Assembly (NCBI RefSeq): GCF_018491765.1 | Contig: NZ_JABWCU010000031.1 | Coordinates: 1 to 34,927 of the forward strand | Reading direction: 5' to 3' | Origin: Novosphingobium profundi | GTDB lineage: Bacteria; Pseudomonadota; Alphaproteobacteria; Sphingomonadales; Sphingomonadaceae | Length of the DNA: 34,927 nucleotides | Part shown: positions 14,489-22,260 of the stretch, piece after piece | How the letters are laid out: every line of letters begins with the position of its first letter | How positions within the stretch are numbered: position 1 is the first letter of the stretch | Notes under the pieces: model-generated | Database searches by the model: none | What the model saw: only the letters and a program-made list of their open reading frames with translations | What the model was told of the DNA's origin: nothing | Position numbers and translations under genes: made by a program

Positions 14489-17400
14489 ATGGACCGCTTC
14501 TTCGTCTACCGGCCGGTCTTCGGCTGGGTCATCGCCGCCTTCATCACCCTCTTCGGGCTGCTCGCGCTGGTGCGCCTGCCGATCGAGCAGTACCCTTCGG
14601 TCGCCCCGCCCTCGCTCAACTTGCGCTACAACTACACCGGCGCCGACGCCGAGACGGTGGAGAAGAGCGTCACCACCATCATCGAGCAGGAGATGACCGG
14701 GCTTTCGGGCTTTCTCTACATGGGCTCGACCAGCCGCTCGAACGGTTCGGGCAACATCCGCCTGACGTTCGAATCGGGTACCGACCTCGACGTCACCCGC
14801 AGCCGCGTGCAGGACCAGTTGAAGGGCGTCGAGGCGCGCCTGCCGGCCGAAGTGCGCCAGCTCGGCATCCGCGTGGGCGACAACGACGCGGGCTTCCTGA
14901 TGCTCATGGCGCTGTCCTCGCGCGATGGTTCGATGACCCCGCTCGACATGGGCAACTACGCGGTCAACAACATCGAGAACGAGCTGCGCCGGGTGCCGGG
15001 GGTGGGCGACATTCTCGTCTTCGGCTCGGCCTATGCGATGCGCATCTGGCTCGATCCGACCAAGCTGGCAGGCTATGCATTGACGCCGGGCGAAGTGCTG
15101 GCCGCGGTGCGCGAGCAGAACAGCCAGACGGCGGGCGGGGGGCTGGGCGAACAGCCGGTGGCACCCGGGACCGAACTCAACGCCAAGATCGTGACGCAGA
15201 ACCGCCTGTCCAGCGTCGAGCAGTTCAGCCAGATCATCGTCAAGTCGAACGAGGACGGCTCGCTGGTGCGGCTCGCCGACGTGGCGCGCGTGGAGCTGGG
15301 CAAGAACAGCTACAACTTCAAGGGCCGGCTCAACGGCAAGGAAGTGGTGGGCATCGGCGTGATGCTGTCCTCGGGCGCCAACGCGGTGGCGACCGCCGAG
15401 GCGGTGCGCACGCGCATGGACCAGCTCGCCACGAACTTTCCCCCCGGCATGACCTGGGAAACCGCGTTCGACACCACCCCCTTCATCAACGCCTCGATCG
15501 AGGGGGTGATCCACACGCTGGTCGAGGCGATGGTGCTGGTCTTCCTCGTCATGTTCCTGTTCCTGCAGGACTGGCGCGCGACGCTGATCCCGGCGATCGT
15601 GGTGCCGATCGCGCTGCTCGGCGCGTGTCTGGGTCTCCAGATGTTCGGCTTTTCGCTCAACACCCTGTCGCTTTTTGCCATGGTGGTGGCGATCGGTATC
15701 CTGGTCGACGACGCGATTGTCGTGGTCGAGAACGTCGAGCGGATCATGAGCGAGGAGGGGCTTCCCCCGCGCCTCGCCACGATCAAGGCGATGGGGCAGA
15801 TCCGCGGCGCGATCGTGGGCATCACCCTGGTGCTGATCGCGGTCTTCGTGCCGATGGCCTTCTTTCCCGGATCGACCGGCGGGATCTACCGCCAGTTCTC
15901 GGTGACGCTGGCGGTCTCGATCTTCTTCTCCGCGCTGCTGGCGCTGACGCTGACCCCGGCGCTCTGCGCGACCTTGCTCAAGGCCCACGCCCATAAGGGC
16001 GAGCCGCGCTCCGGCCCGCTCGGCTGGCCCGCGCGCTTCTTTGCCTGGTTCAACGCGAGCTTCGGGCGTGCGACCGACCGCTATACCGGCAACGTCACGC
16101 GCATGTTGGGCCGCCCGTTCCGCTGGTTCGCGGTGTTCCTGGTGATGGCGGTGCTGGCCGTACTGCTGTTCACCCGCCTGCCCGGCGGGTTCCTGCCCGA
16201 CGAGGACCAGGGCTACATCATGGTCAACGTCGATGCCCCGGCCGGGGCGACCCAGGCGCGCACCGACGCGGTCGTCCAGCAGGCCGAGGACTTCATCCGC
16301 AAGCAGGGCGAGGTGCGCAACGTGATCTCGCTCTTGGGCTACAATTTCTACGGCCAGAACCAGAGCGCGGCGCTGATGTTCGTCGACCTGCATCCCTGGG
16401 AGGAGCGCGAAGGCGCCGACCACAAGGCGCAGGCGCTTGTCGCGCGGATCCAGAAGTTCGCCTCGGGCTTGCCGGGCGCGATCGTCTTCGCGCTCAACCC
16501 GCCCGCGATCCAGGCGCTGGGCTTTGCCAACGGCTTCTCGATGAAGATCGAGGATCGTGGGGGCAGCGACCGCGAGGGACTTGCCGCCGCGCGCAACGCG
16601 ATCATTGCGGCGGCGGCCGAGGATCCGCTCCTGACGCAAGTGCGCGCCGAAGGGCAGGGCGAGGCGCCGCAGCTCTTCGTCGACATCGACCGGGTCAAGG
16701 CGCGCGCGCTGGGCCTCTCGATCAGCGCGGTCAACCAGGCGCTCTCGATCAATTTCGGCTCGGCCTACGCCAACGACTTCTCGCGCGATGGCAGCACCTT
16801 GCGGGTCTACCTCCAGGCCGAGGCGGGCGCGCGCATGAAGCCCGACGACATCCTTGCCATGCAGGTGCGGGGCGACAAGGGGCAGATGGTGCCCTTCAGC
16901 GCCTTCGCCACCGCGACCTGGATGTCGGGGCCGATCCAGCTCGAGCGCTTCAACGGCTACCCTTCGCTCACGATCTCGGGGGCGGCGGCGCCGGGCAAGT
17001 CTTCGGGCGCGGCGCTCGCCGAGATGGAGAAGCTGGCGGCCGAGCACCTGGGCGGCAACTTTGCCTACGAATGGACCGGCACCGCCTACGAGGAGAAGCA
17101 GGCAGGCGGGCAGATCGGCGCGCTGCTGGGGCTTTCGGTGATCGTCGTCTTCCTGCTGCTGTCCGCGCTCTACAACAGCTGGGGCATTCCGGTGGCGGTG
17201 CTGATGGTGGTGCCTTTCGGGGTCTTGGGCGCGGTGGTGCTGACGATGGGGCGTGGCCTTTCGGCGGACGTCTACTTCAACATCGGCCTCATCACGATCA
17301 TCGGCCTCGCTGCCAAGAACGCGATCCTCATCGTCGAATTCGCGCTCGAGGACGAGGACCGGGGGAGCGATCCCGAGGCGGCGACGATCGAGGGTTCGCG

Positions 17401-17695
17401 CCAGCGCTTGCGCCCGATCCTGATGACCAGCCTCGCCTTCATCCTGGGCATGGTGCCGCTGGTGATCGCCGCGGGGGCGGGTGCGGCAAGCCGGCAGGCG
17501 GTGGGCACCGGCGTGATGGGGGGCATGATCGCGGCGACGGCCTTCGGGGTGTTCTTCACCCCTGTCTTCTACCTCCTCGCGCGGCGCTACCTCAGCAAGC
17601 GGGTGGACCTTGCCGGGGAGGACGAGGCCTGGCTCGAAGGGCGCAGGCGAGCCTCTTCCGGCCACGGCGATGAGGGGAGCGTGCCCCATGCGTAA
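14489..17695 (+). CDS. RND efflux inner-membrane permease (HAE1/AcrB family), operon 1
   Basis: A 1068-residue pump, full length for the hydrophobe/amphiphile efflux family. It starts MDRFFVYRPVFGWVIAAF, has the first large periplasmic loop (about residues 35-335), a six-helix bundle, a second loop (about 565-870) and the closing helices. The proton-relay aspartates fall at D407-D408 in ILVDDAIVVVENVERIM, the same numbering as in AcrB. The relay lysine is K943 in GLAAKNAIL. It exports drugs, detergents or solvents from periplasm and inner membrane using the proton gradient. The ATG has a GGGAG site. Its stop overlaps the outer-membrane gene start by 8 bases. It is closely paralogous to the permease at 27194-30412. 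Confidence 0.97.
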   Translation: MDRFFVYRPVFGWVIAAFITLFGLLALVRLPIEQYPSVAPPSLNLRYNYTGADAETVEKSVTTIIEQEMTGLSGFLYMGSTSRSNGSGNIRLTFESGTDLDVTRSRVQDQLKGVEARLPAEVRQLGIRVGDNDAGFLMLMALSSRDGSMTPLDMGNYAVNNIENELRRVPGVGDILVFGSAYAMRIWLDPTKLAGYALTPGEVLAAVREQNSQTAGGGLGEQPVAPGTELNAKIVTQNRLSSVEQFSQIIVKSNEDGSLVRLADVARVELGKNSYNFKGRLNGKEVVGIGVMLSSGANAVATAEAVRTRMDQLATNFPPGMTWETAFDTTPFINASIEGVIHTLVEAMVLVFLVMFLFLQDWRATLIPAIVVPIALLGACLGLQMFGFSLNTLSLFAMVVAIGILVDDAIVVVENVERIMSEEGLPPRLATIKAMGQIRGAIVGITLVLIAVFVPMAFFPGSTGGIYRQFSVTLAVSIFFSALLALTLTPALCATLLKAHAHKGEPRSGPLGWPARFFAWFNASFGRATDRYTGNVTRMLGRPFRWFAVFLVMAVLAVLLFTRLPGGFLPDEDQGYIMVNVDAPAGATQARTDAVVQQAEDFIRKQGEVRNVISLLGYNFYGQNQSAALMFVDLHPWEEREGADHKAQALVARIQKFASGLPGAIVFALNPPAIQALGFANGFSMKIEDRGGSDREGLAAARNAIIAAAAEDPLLTQVRAEGQGEAPQLFVDIDRVKARALGLSISAVNQALSINFGSAYANDFSRDGSTLRVYLQAEAGARMKPDDILAMQVRGDKGQMVPFSAFATATWMSGPIQLERFNGYPSLTISGAAAPGKSSGAALAEMEKLAAEHLGGNFAYEWTGTAYEEKQAGGQIGALLGLSVIVVFLLLSALYNSWGIPVAVLMVVPFGVLGAVVLTMGRGLSADVYFNIGLITIIGLAAKNAILIVEFALEDEDRGSDPEAATIEGSRQRLRPILMTSLAFILGMVPLVIAAGAGAASRQAVGTGVMGGMIAATAFGVFFTPVFYLLARRYLSKRVDLAGEDEAWLEGRRRASSGHGDEGSVPHA

Positions 17696-19127
17696 GCGCG
17701 CGCTCCTTCTTCCCCTCGTCTCGCTGGCCGGGTGCAACCTTGCGCCCGATTACCAGCAGCCGGTGACCACGCTCGCCCCGGCCTACCCGACTTACGAGGG
17801 GGCGGCGCCCGGCCCGGGCACCGGTCCGGCGCGCGCCGGAGAGCTGGGCTGGCGCGACTTCTTTCTCGATCCCCGGCTCCAGGCGCTGATCGCCTCGGGC
17901 CTCACGCGCAACCGCGACCTTGCCCAGGCCTATGCGCGGATCGACCAGGCGCGCGCGCGCTATCGCATCCAGGACGCGCAGCGCCTGCCCCAGCTGGAGA
18001 TCGGCGGCACCGCGTTGCAGAACCGCGATCCCCCGCTCCAGTTCGACCCCGGCCAGACGCGCGATCCCCCGGCCGAGGGCGTCGAATATACCGAACTCTC
18101 GATCTACGGCGGGGTCAGTGCCTTCGAACTCGACTTGTGGGGGCGGGTGCGCAATCTCGCGAAGGCCGAGCGCGAACGCTATCTCGCCACGCTCGAGGGG
18201 GCAGAGGCCTTCCGCCTTTCGCTCGTCGCGCAGATCGCCGCGACCTACTTCGACATCCGCGCGGGCGAGGAGCGCATCAAGCTGGCCGAACGCTCGCTTG
18301 CGGCGCGCCGCGAAGGCGTGCGGATCGCGCGGCTGCGGCTCGATTCGGGGGTCACCTCGACGATCGACCACGACCAGGCGATGCTGCTCCTGACCCAGGC
18401 CGAGACCGAGATCGCCGACATCCGCCGCGCCACCGAGCAGTCACGCAACCTGATGGAGGTGCTCGTCGGCGGGCCGCTGGAAGCGCCGCTGCCCGAGGGC
18501 AACGACATCCTCCACCAGTTGCGCGCGATCGAGCCGGGCCTGCCGAGCGACCTGCTCGAAAATCGCCCCGACATCCGCGCCGCCGAACATGCCTTGCGTG
18601 CCGCGAACGCCAACATCGGCGTGGCCAAGGCCGCCTTCTTCCCGCGCATCTCGCTGACCGCCGCCTTCGGGTTCGCCTCGGGTCAGCTCGACGACTTGTT
18701 CGACGGCGACAACCGGGCCTGGTCGGTGGGGGCGGGCGGCTTCATCCTGCCGATCTTCGACTGGGGCCGCCGCAGGGCGGGGGTGGACCTCAGCGAGGCG
18801 CAGGCAGAGGAGCTCATCGCGGCCTACCAGCGCAGTGTGCAAGGGGCCTTCAGGGACGTGGCCGACGCGCTCGTCGCGCGCCAGCGCCTTGCCGAGCAGA
18901 TCGCCGCGCAGACGCGCACGGTCGCGGCGCAAAGCCGTCTCGCGCGCACCGCCAACCTGCGGTACGCCAACGGCATCTCGATCTACCTCGAAGTGCTCGA
19001 CGCCGAACGCAACGAGTTCTCGGCAAGCCAGCAACTTCTGCGGCTGGAAGCGGCCGAACTGCAGAACGCGGTCAGCCTCTACGCCGCGCTTGGCGGCGGG
19101 GACTTGCGGCTGGAGAACCCGAGCTAG
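17688..19127 (+). CDS. RND efflux outer-membrane factor, NodT/OprM-type lipoprotein, operon 1
   Basis: A 479-residue outer-membrane channel lipoprotein. Residues 1-16 form a short lipoprotein signal with lipobox SLAGC, followed by NLAPDYQQP, the standard NodT-family opening. Two OEP repeats follow, with AYARIDQARARYRIQDAQRL and AEHALRAANANIGVAKAAFF as hallmark coiled segments, and a final YANGISIYLEVLDAERNEF. It docks onto the adaptor to complete the tripartite pump. The start ATG at 17688 lies inside the permease stop (ATGCGTAA overlap), so translation is coupled. A longer open frame from 17610 is only read-through of the overlapping reading frame. Its TAG stop overlaps the convergent mrpG stop. 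Confidence 0.96.
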   Translation: MRKRALLLPLVSLAGCNLAPDYQQPVTTLAPAYPTYEGAAPGPGTGPARAGELGWRDFFLDPRLQALIASGLTRNRDLAQAYARIDQARARYRIQDAQRLPQLEIGGTALQNRDPPLQFDPGQTRDPPAEGVEYTELSIYGGVSAFELDLWGRVRNLAKAERERYLATLEGAEAFRLSLVAQIAATYFDIRAGEERIKLAERSLAARREGVRIARLRLDSGVTSTIDHDQAMLLLTQAETEIADIRRATEQSRNLMEVLVGGPLEAPLPEGNDILHQLRAIEPGLPSDLLENRPDIRAAEHALRAANANIGVAKAAFFPRISLTAAFGFASGQLDDLFDGDNRAWSVGAGGFILPIFDWGRRRAGVDLSEAQAEELIAAYQRSVQGAFRDVADALVARQRLAEQIAAQTRTVAAQSRLARTANLRYANGISIYLEVLDAERNEFSASQQLLRLEAAELQNAVSLYAALGGGDLRLENPS

Positions 19128-19555
19128 GTTTCGCAGCGCTCGGAGGTTTCGGATGGTTCGGGTGCGCCGAAGGTCGCCCAGTCGGTGCGCTCGCCCGGCG
19201 GGGCGGGAAGTTCGGTCTCGACATCCTCGGGCGCACTGCAGCGCCGGAAGCGGCGGTGGATATAGGCCTTGGCGATCATGTTCGCCGAGATCGGCGCGCT
19301 GAGGAACAAGAACAGGGTGATCAGCAGTTCGTGGCTGGAAGCCCCCTCGCCGTGGTGGGCGAACCAGAGCATCGAGGCGAGGATGATCCCGCCCACCCCC
19401 AGCGTGCTCGCCTTGGTGGGGCCGTGCAGGCGCGTCATCAGCGCGGGCAGGCGGGCCAGGCCCCAGCTGCCGATCAGCGCGAAGGCGCCGCCCAAGACGA
19501 TGAGGAAGGCGGTCAGCGCATCCAGAAGCGTGGGGAGGAGCGTTACGGGGCTCAT
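19124..19555 (-). CDS. mrpG: Mrp Na+/H+ antiporter subunit G
   Basis: A 143-residue membrane protein with three transmembrane segments in the first ~95 residues. The family signature GSWGLARLPALMTRLHGPTK is near residue 28, then LGVGGIILAS and the last helix LLITLFLFLSAPISANMIAKA. The hydrophilic C-terminal tail of about 45 residues is longer than in many homologues. Last gene of the mrp operon, with an ATGA overlap to mrpF. Its stop codon overlaps that of the convergent efflux gene. Confidence 0.95.
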   Translation of the reverse strand: MSPVTLLPTLLDALTAFLIVLGGAFALIGSWGLARLPALMTRLHGPTKASTLGVGGIILASMLWFAHHGEGASSHELLITLFLFLSAPISANMIAKAYIHRRFRRCSAPEDVETELPAPPGERTDWATFGAPEPSETSERCET

Positions 19556-19821
19556 TCGACGATGTCCCCGCGCAGGAGGAACTTGGTGTAGGCGACCGTG
19601 CTGACGAAGCCGACCATCGCCATGAGCAGCGCGGCCTCGAAGAAGACGCTGGTGTCGGCGTGGATGCCGAAGAGCACGATGAGGGCGATCGCGTTGATCA
19701 CCATGGTGTCGAGCGCGAGGATGCGGTCGGGCGCGGTGGGGCCTTTCAGAAGGCTCCACAAGTTGAGCACCAGGGCCAGCGCTACGCAGCCCAGCGCGAT
19801 CGTGAGGGCGATCTCGATCAT
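19552..19821 (-). CDS. mrpF: Mrp Na+/H+ antiporter subunit F
   Basis: An 89-residue protein with three transmembrane helices and the typical family string GPTAPDRILALDTMVINAIAL. It is one of the small subunits that scaffold the proton/sodium antiporter complex. Start and stop overlap its neighbours by four bases (ATGA type) on both sides, as throughout this operon, indicating coupled translation and fixed stoichiometry. Confidence 0.95.
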   Translation of the reverse strand: MIEIALTIALGCVALALVLNLWSLLKGPTAPDRILALDTMVINAIALIVLFGIHADTSVFFEAALLMAMVGFVSTVAYTKFLLRGDIVE

Positions 19822-20309
19822 GCGAAAATCTCCAGCAGGCGCCGTTCGTAGCGGGTCTTGATCTGCGCGATCTCGGCTTCGGGGTCTTCGGTGTGGAGCG
19901 CGTGGACGAGCAGGTGGCGCGCGTCGGTCGAGATGTCGACCGAGACCGTGCCCGGTGTCAGGCTGATCGTGCCCGCCAGCACCGTGATCGCTTCGGCCGA
20001 GTGCAGCTCGAGCGGGATCGAGAGCCAGGCGGGCCGGAAATCGCGGGTGCGCTTGAACAGGATGAGCCGGGCCACCTGGAAATTGGCGACGACGATGTCC
20101 CACACGACGAGGAGCACATAGGCGAGGAGGGGCCAGCCAAAGCGGATGCGCGCGCGCTCGGGCCAGAACGGGGCGCTGAACAGCGGCACCAGCACCGCGA
20201 AGACGAGGCCAAGCAGCGCGACGCCGGGATTGAGCGAATTGAACACGATCATCCACATCACCAGCAGCATCGCGGTGAGGCCGGGGTGGGGGAGCAGGCG
20301 GGCGATCAT
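19818..20309 (-). CDS. mrpE: Mrp Na+/H+ antiporter subunit E
   Basis: A 163-residue subunit with two or three N-terminal transmembrane helices and a C-terminal cytoplasmic domain. The family-specific segments are LLAYVLLVVWDIVVANFQVA, AITVLAGTISLTPGTVSVDI and a late ARHLLVHALHT. MrpE is needed for full activity and assembly of the antiporter. The ATG at 20309 overlaps the mrpD stop. Confidence 0.96.
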   Translation of the reverse strand: MIARLLPHPGLTAMLLVMWMIVFNSLNPGVALLGLVFAVLVPLFSAPFWPERARIRFGWPLLAYVLLVVWDIVVANFQVARLILFKRTRDFRPAWLSIPLELHSAEAITVLAGTISLTPGTVSVDISTDARHLLVHALHTEDPEAEIAQIKTRYERRLLEIFA

Positions 20310-21841
20310 CGGGCGTCTCCCGGCGCGGGCTCGCCCAGCACCGCGTGCAGGGTGAGCGGCGTGTCGAGCACTTGTGCGGCGGTGCTCCGGGTCAGGCGGG
20401 TGGCGGGCCCGGCGAGCACGGTCAGCGCGACCAGCGCGGCGAGCAGGAACAGGGCGGGCAGCGCCTCGGCGAGGTTGGGCGCCTCGCGCCCTTCGGGCCG
20501 GGGCGGGCTGGCGTCGTGCTTCCAGAACACGGTCGATCCCGCGCGGGCGAGCGCGACCACCGCCAGCAGGCTGGTGACGAGGATCGTGCCCCAGATCCAG
20601 GGCGCGAGCGGCGTGGCGATCGTGGCGTCGAGGATCAGCAGCTTGCCAAGGAACCCCGACAGAGGGGGCAGGCCGGCCAGCGCGACGCCGGCGGTGAGGA
20701 ACAGGAAGGCGAGCAGCGCGCTTCCGGCGAAGCGCGGGGTGGGCACGATGGCATCGCCCTCCATCCCCCGCCAGCGCACGACAAGGTCGACGGTGAGGAA
20801 CAGCATGGCGGCCGCGATCGTGGTGTGCGGCAGGTAGTAGAGCGCGGCGGAAAGCCCGTCTGCGTCGAACAGCGCGATGGCGACAAGCAGCGTGCCGGTC
20901 GAACCGATGAGGCCGAAGGCGGCCATGTCGCGCAGGCCGCGCGCGGCGAGCATGCCGAGAAAGCCGAGCGCGATGGTGCCCAAAGCCGCGGGCAGCAGGA
21001 TCGCGCCCGCCTCGTCGCCGAAGATCAGCGGCGCGGTGCGGATGATCGAATAAGCGCCGACCTTGGTCATGATCGCGAAGAGTGCGGCGACGGCGGGCGC
21101 GGCCGAGGAATAGGCGCGCGGCAGCCACAAGTGGAGAGGGAGCAGCGCGGCCTTGAGCGCGAAGACCGCGATCAGCAGCAGCCCGCCCGCTTCGAACAGG
21201 CCGCGGTCGCCGGGCACGAGCGCGGCTCCGCGCTGCGCCATGTCGGCCATGTTGAGCGTGCCGGTGACGCCGTAGAGGATGCCCAGCGCGATCAGGAACA
21301 GCGTCGAGCCGGTGAGGTTGACGACGATGTACTGGACCCCAGAGGTCAGCCTCCGAGCGCCTTGCCCGTGGAGGATCAGGCCATAGGAGGCGATCAGCAG
21401 GACCTCGAAGAAGACGAACAGGTTGAACAGGTCGCCGGTGAGGAAGGCCCCGTTGAGGCCGAGCAGCTGGAACTGGAAGATCGGGTGGAAATTCCAGCCC
21501 TTGCGGTCAAGCCCGGTGAGCGCGGCGTGGCTCGCCACGGCCAGACCGACGATGGCGGTGAGCAGCAGCATCCAGGCCGCGAGCTGGTCGAGCACGAGGA
21601 CGATGCCGAAGGGCGCGGGCCAGTTGCCCATCGCGTAAGGCGTGGGCGGGCTGTGCAGCGCGCGCGCCAGCAGGAGCGCCGCGATCGCCAGCTGCAGCAG
21701 GCTCGAGACGATCGAGATGCCCGCCGCGAGCGCCCGGCGGCGACGACGGAAGATCAGCGAGAGCGTGCCCGCGAGCGAGGGCACCATGATCGGCGCGGCA
21801 ATCAGCGAGGCGGCGAGGTTGGCCGAGACGGAAAGGCTCAC
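20306..21841 (-). CDS. mrpD: Mrp Na+/H+ antiporter subunit D (NuoN/M-like)
   Basis: A 511-residue multi-spanning subunit (about 14 helices) related to the proton-pumping subunits of complex I. The conserved TM5 glutamate is E146 in LFVFFEVLLIASYG, and the lysine-bearing helix FALKAALLPLHLWLPRAY marks TM7-8. It is one of the two ion-translocating subunits. The open frame extends to 21895, but GTG at 21841 overlaps the mrpC stop in a GTGA arrangement, matching the ATGA overlaps elsewhere in the operon, so I chose it. Confidence 0.95.
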   Translation of the reverse strand: MSLSVSANLAASLIAAPIMVPSLAGTLSLIFRRRRRALAAGISIVSSLLQLAIAALLLARALHSPPTPYAMGNWPAPFGIVLVLDQLAAWMLLLTAIVGLAVASHAALTGLDRKGWNFHPIFQFQLLGLNGAFLTGDLFNLFVFFEVLLIASYGLILHGQGARRLTSGVQYIVVNLTGSTLFLIALGILYGVTGTLNMADMAQRGAALVPGDRGLFEAGGLLLIAVFALKAALLPLHLWLPRAYSSAAPAVAALFAIMTKVGAYSIIRTAPLIFGDEAGAILLPAALGTIALGFLGMLAARGLRDMAAFGLIGSTGTLLVAIALFDADGLSAALYYLPHTTIAAAMLFLTVDLVVRWRGMEGDAIVPTPRFAGSALLAFLFLTAGVALAGLPPLSGFLGKLLILDATIATPLAPWIWGTILVTSLLAVVALARAGSTVFWKHDASPPRPEGREAPNLAEALPALFLLAALVALTVLAGPATRLTRSTAAQVLDTPLTLHAVLGEPAPGDAR

Positions 21842-22260
21842 GCTCGCGTCTCCCCGATCATGTCGAGGCTGTGCGCGTTGCGCCGCGCGATCCATTCCTC
21901 GTGGTCGCCCTCGAGCGGGTCGATCGCGGGATCGCTCTCGCCGTCGACCTGGTCGGTGCCGGTCTCGAGGAAGCTGCGCAGCGCGAGCACGACGATCAGC
22001 GCGGTCATGCCGAAGGAGATGACGATCGCGGTCAGGACCAGCGCCTGGGGCAACGGGTCGGTGTACGTGGCCGCGTCCTCGCTGAAGATCGGCGGCGCGC
22101 CCACCTTGAGGCGGCCGATCGCGAAGAGGAACAGGTTGATCGCGTAGGACAGCATCGCGATGCCAAGAACGACCGGGAAGGTGCGCCCGCGCAGGCTGAG
22201 ATAGATGCCCGCCCAGGTCAGCGCGCCGATGGCGGTGGCGATGAGGAATTCGATGCTCAT
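21838..22260 (-). CDS. mrpC: Mrp Na+/H+ antiporter subunit C (NuoK-like)
   Basis: A 140-residue NuoK-related subunit. It has three transmembrane helices with the expected LSLRGRTFPVVLGIAMLSYA, INLFLFAIGRL and DPLPQALVLTAIVISFG segments. The acidic C-terminal tail after residue 100 is a hydrophilic extension. The ATG at 22260 overlaps the stop of the mrpAB fusion by four bases. Confidence 0.96.
   Translation of the reverse strand: MSIEFLIATAIGALTWAGIYLSLRGRTFPVVLGIAMLSYAINLFLFAIGRLKVGAPPIFSEDAATYTDPLPQALVLTAIVISFGMTALIVVLALRSFLETGTDQVDGESDPAIDPLEGDHEEWIARRNAHSLDMIGETRA

Noticed and set aside
14012..17737. A 1241-codon open frame antisense to the first RND permease
   Set aside because: It mirrors the permease codons (His/Arg/Asp-rich, no domain logic); long antisense frames are expected in high-GC DNA. 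The same holds for the 1112-codon frame at 27119-30457.
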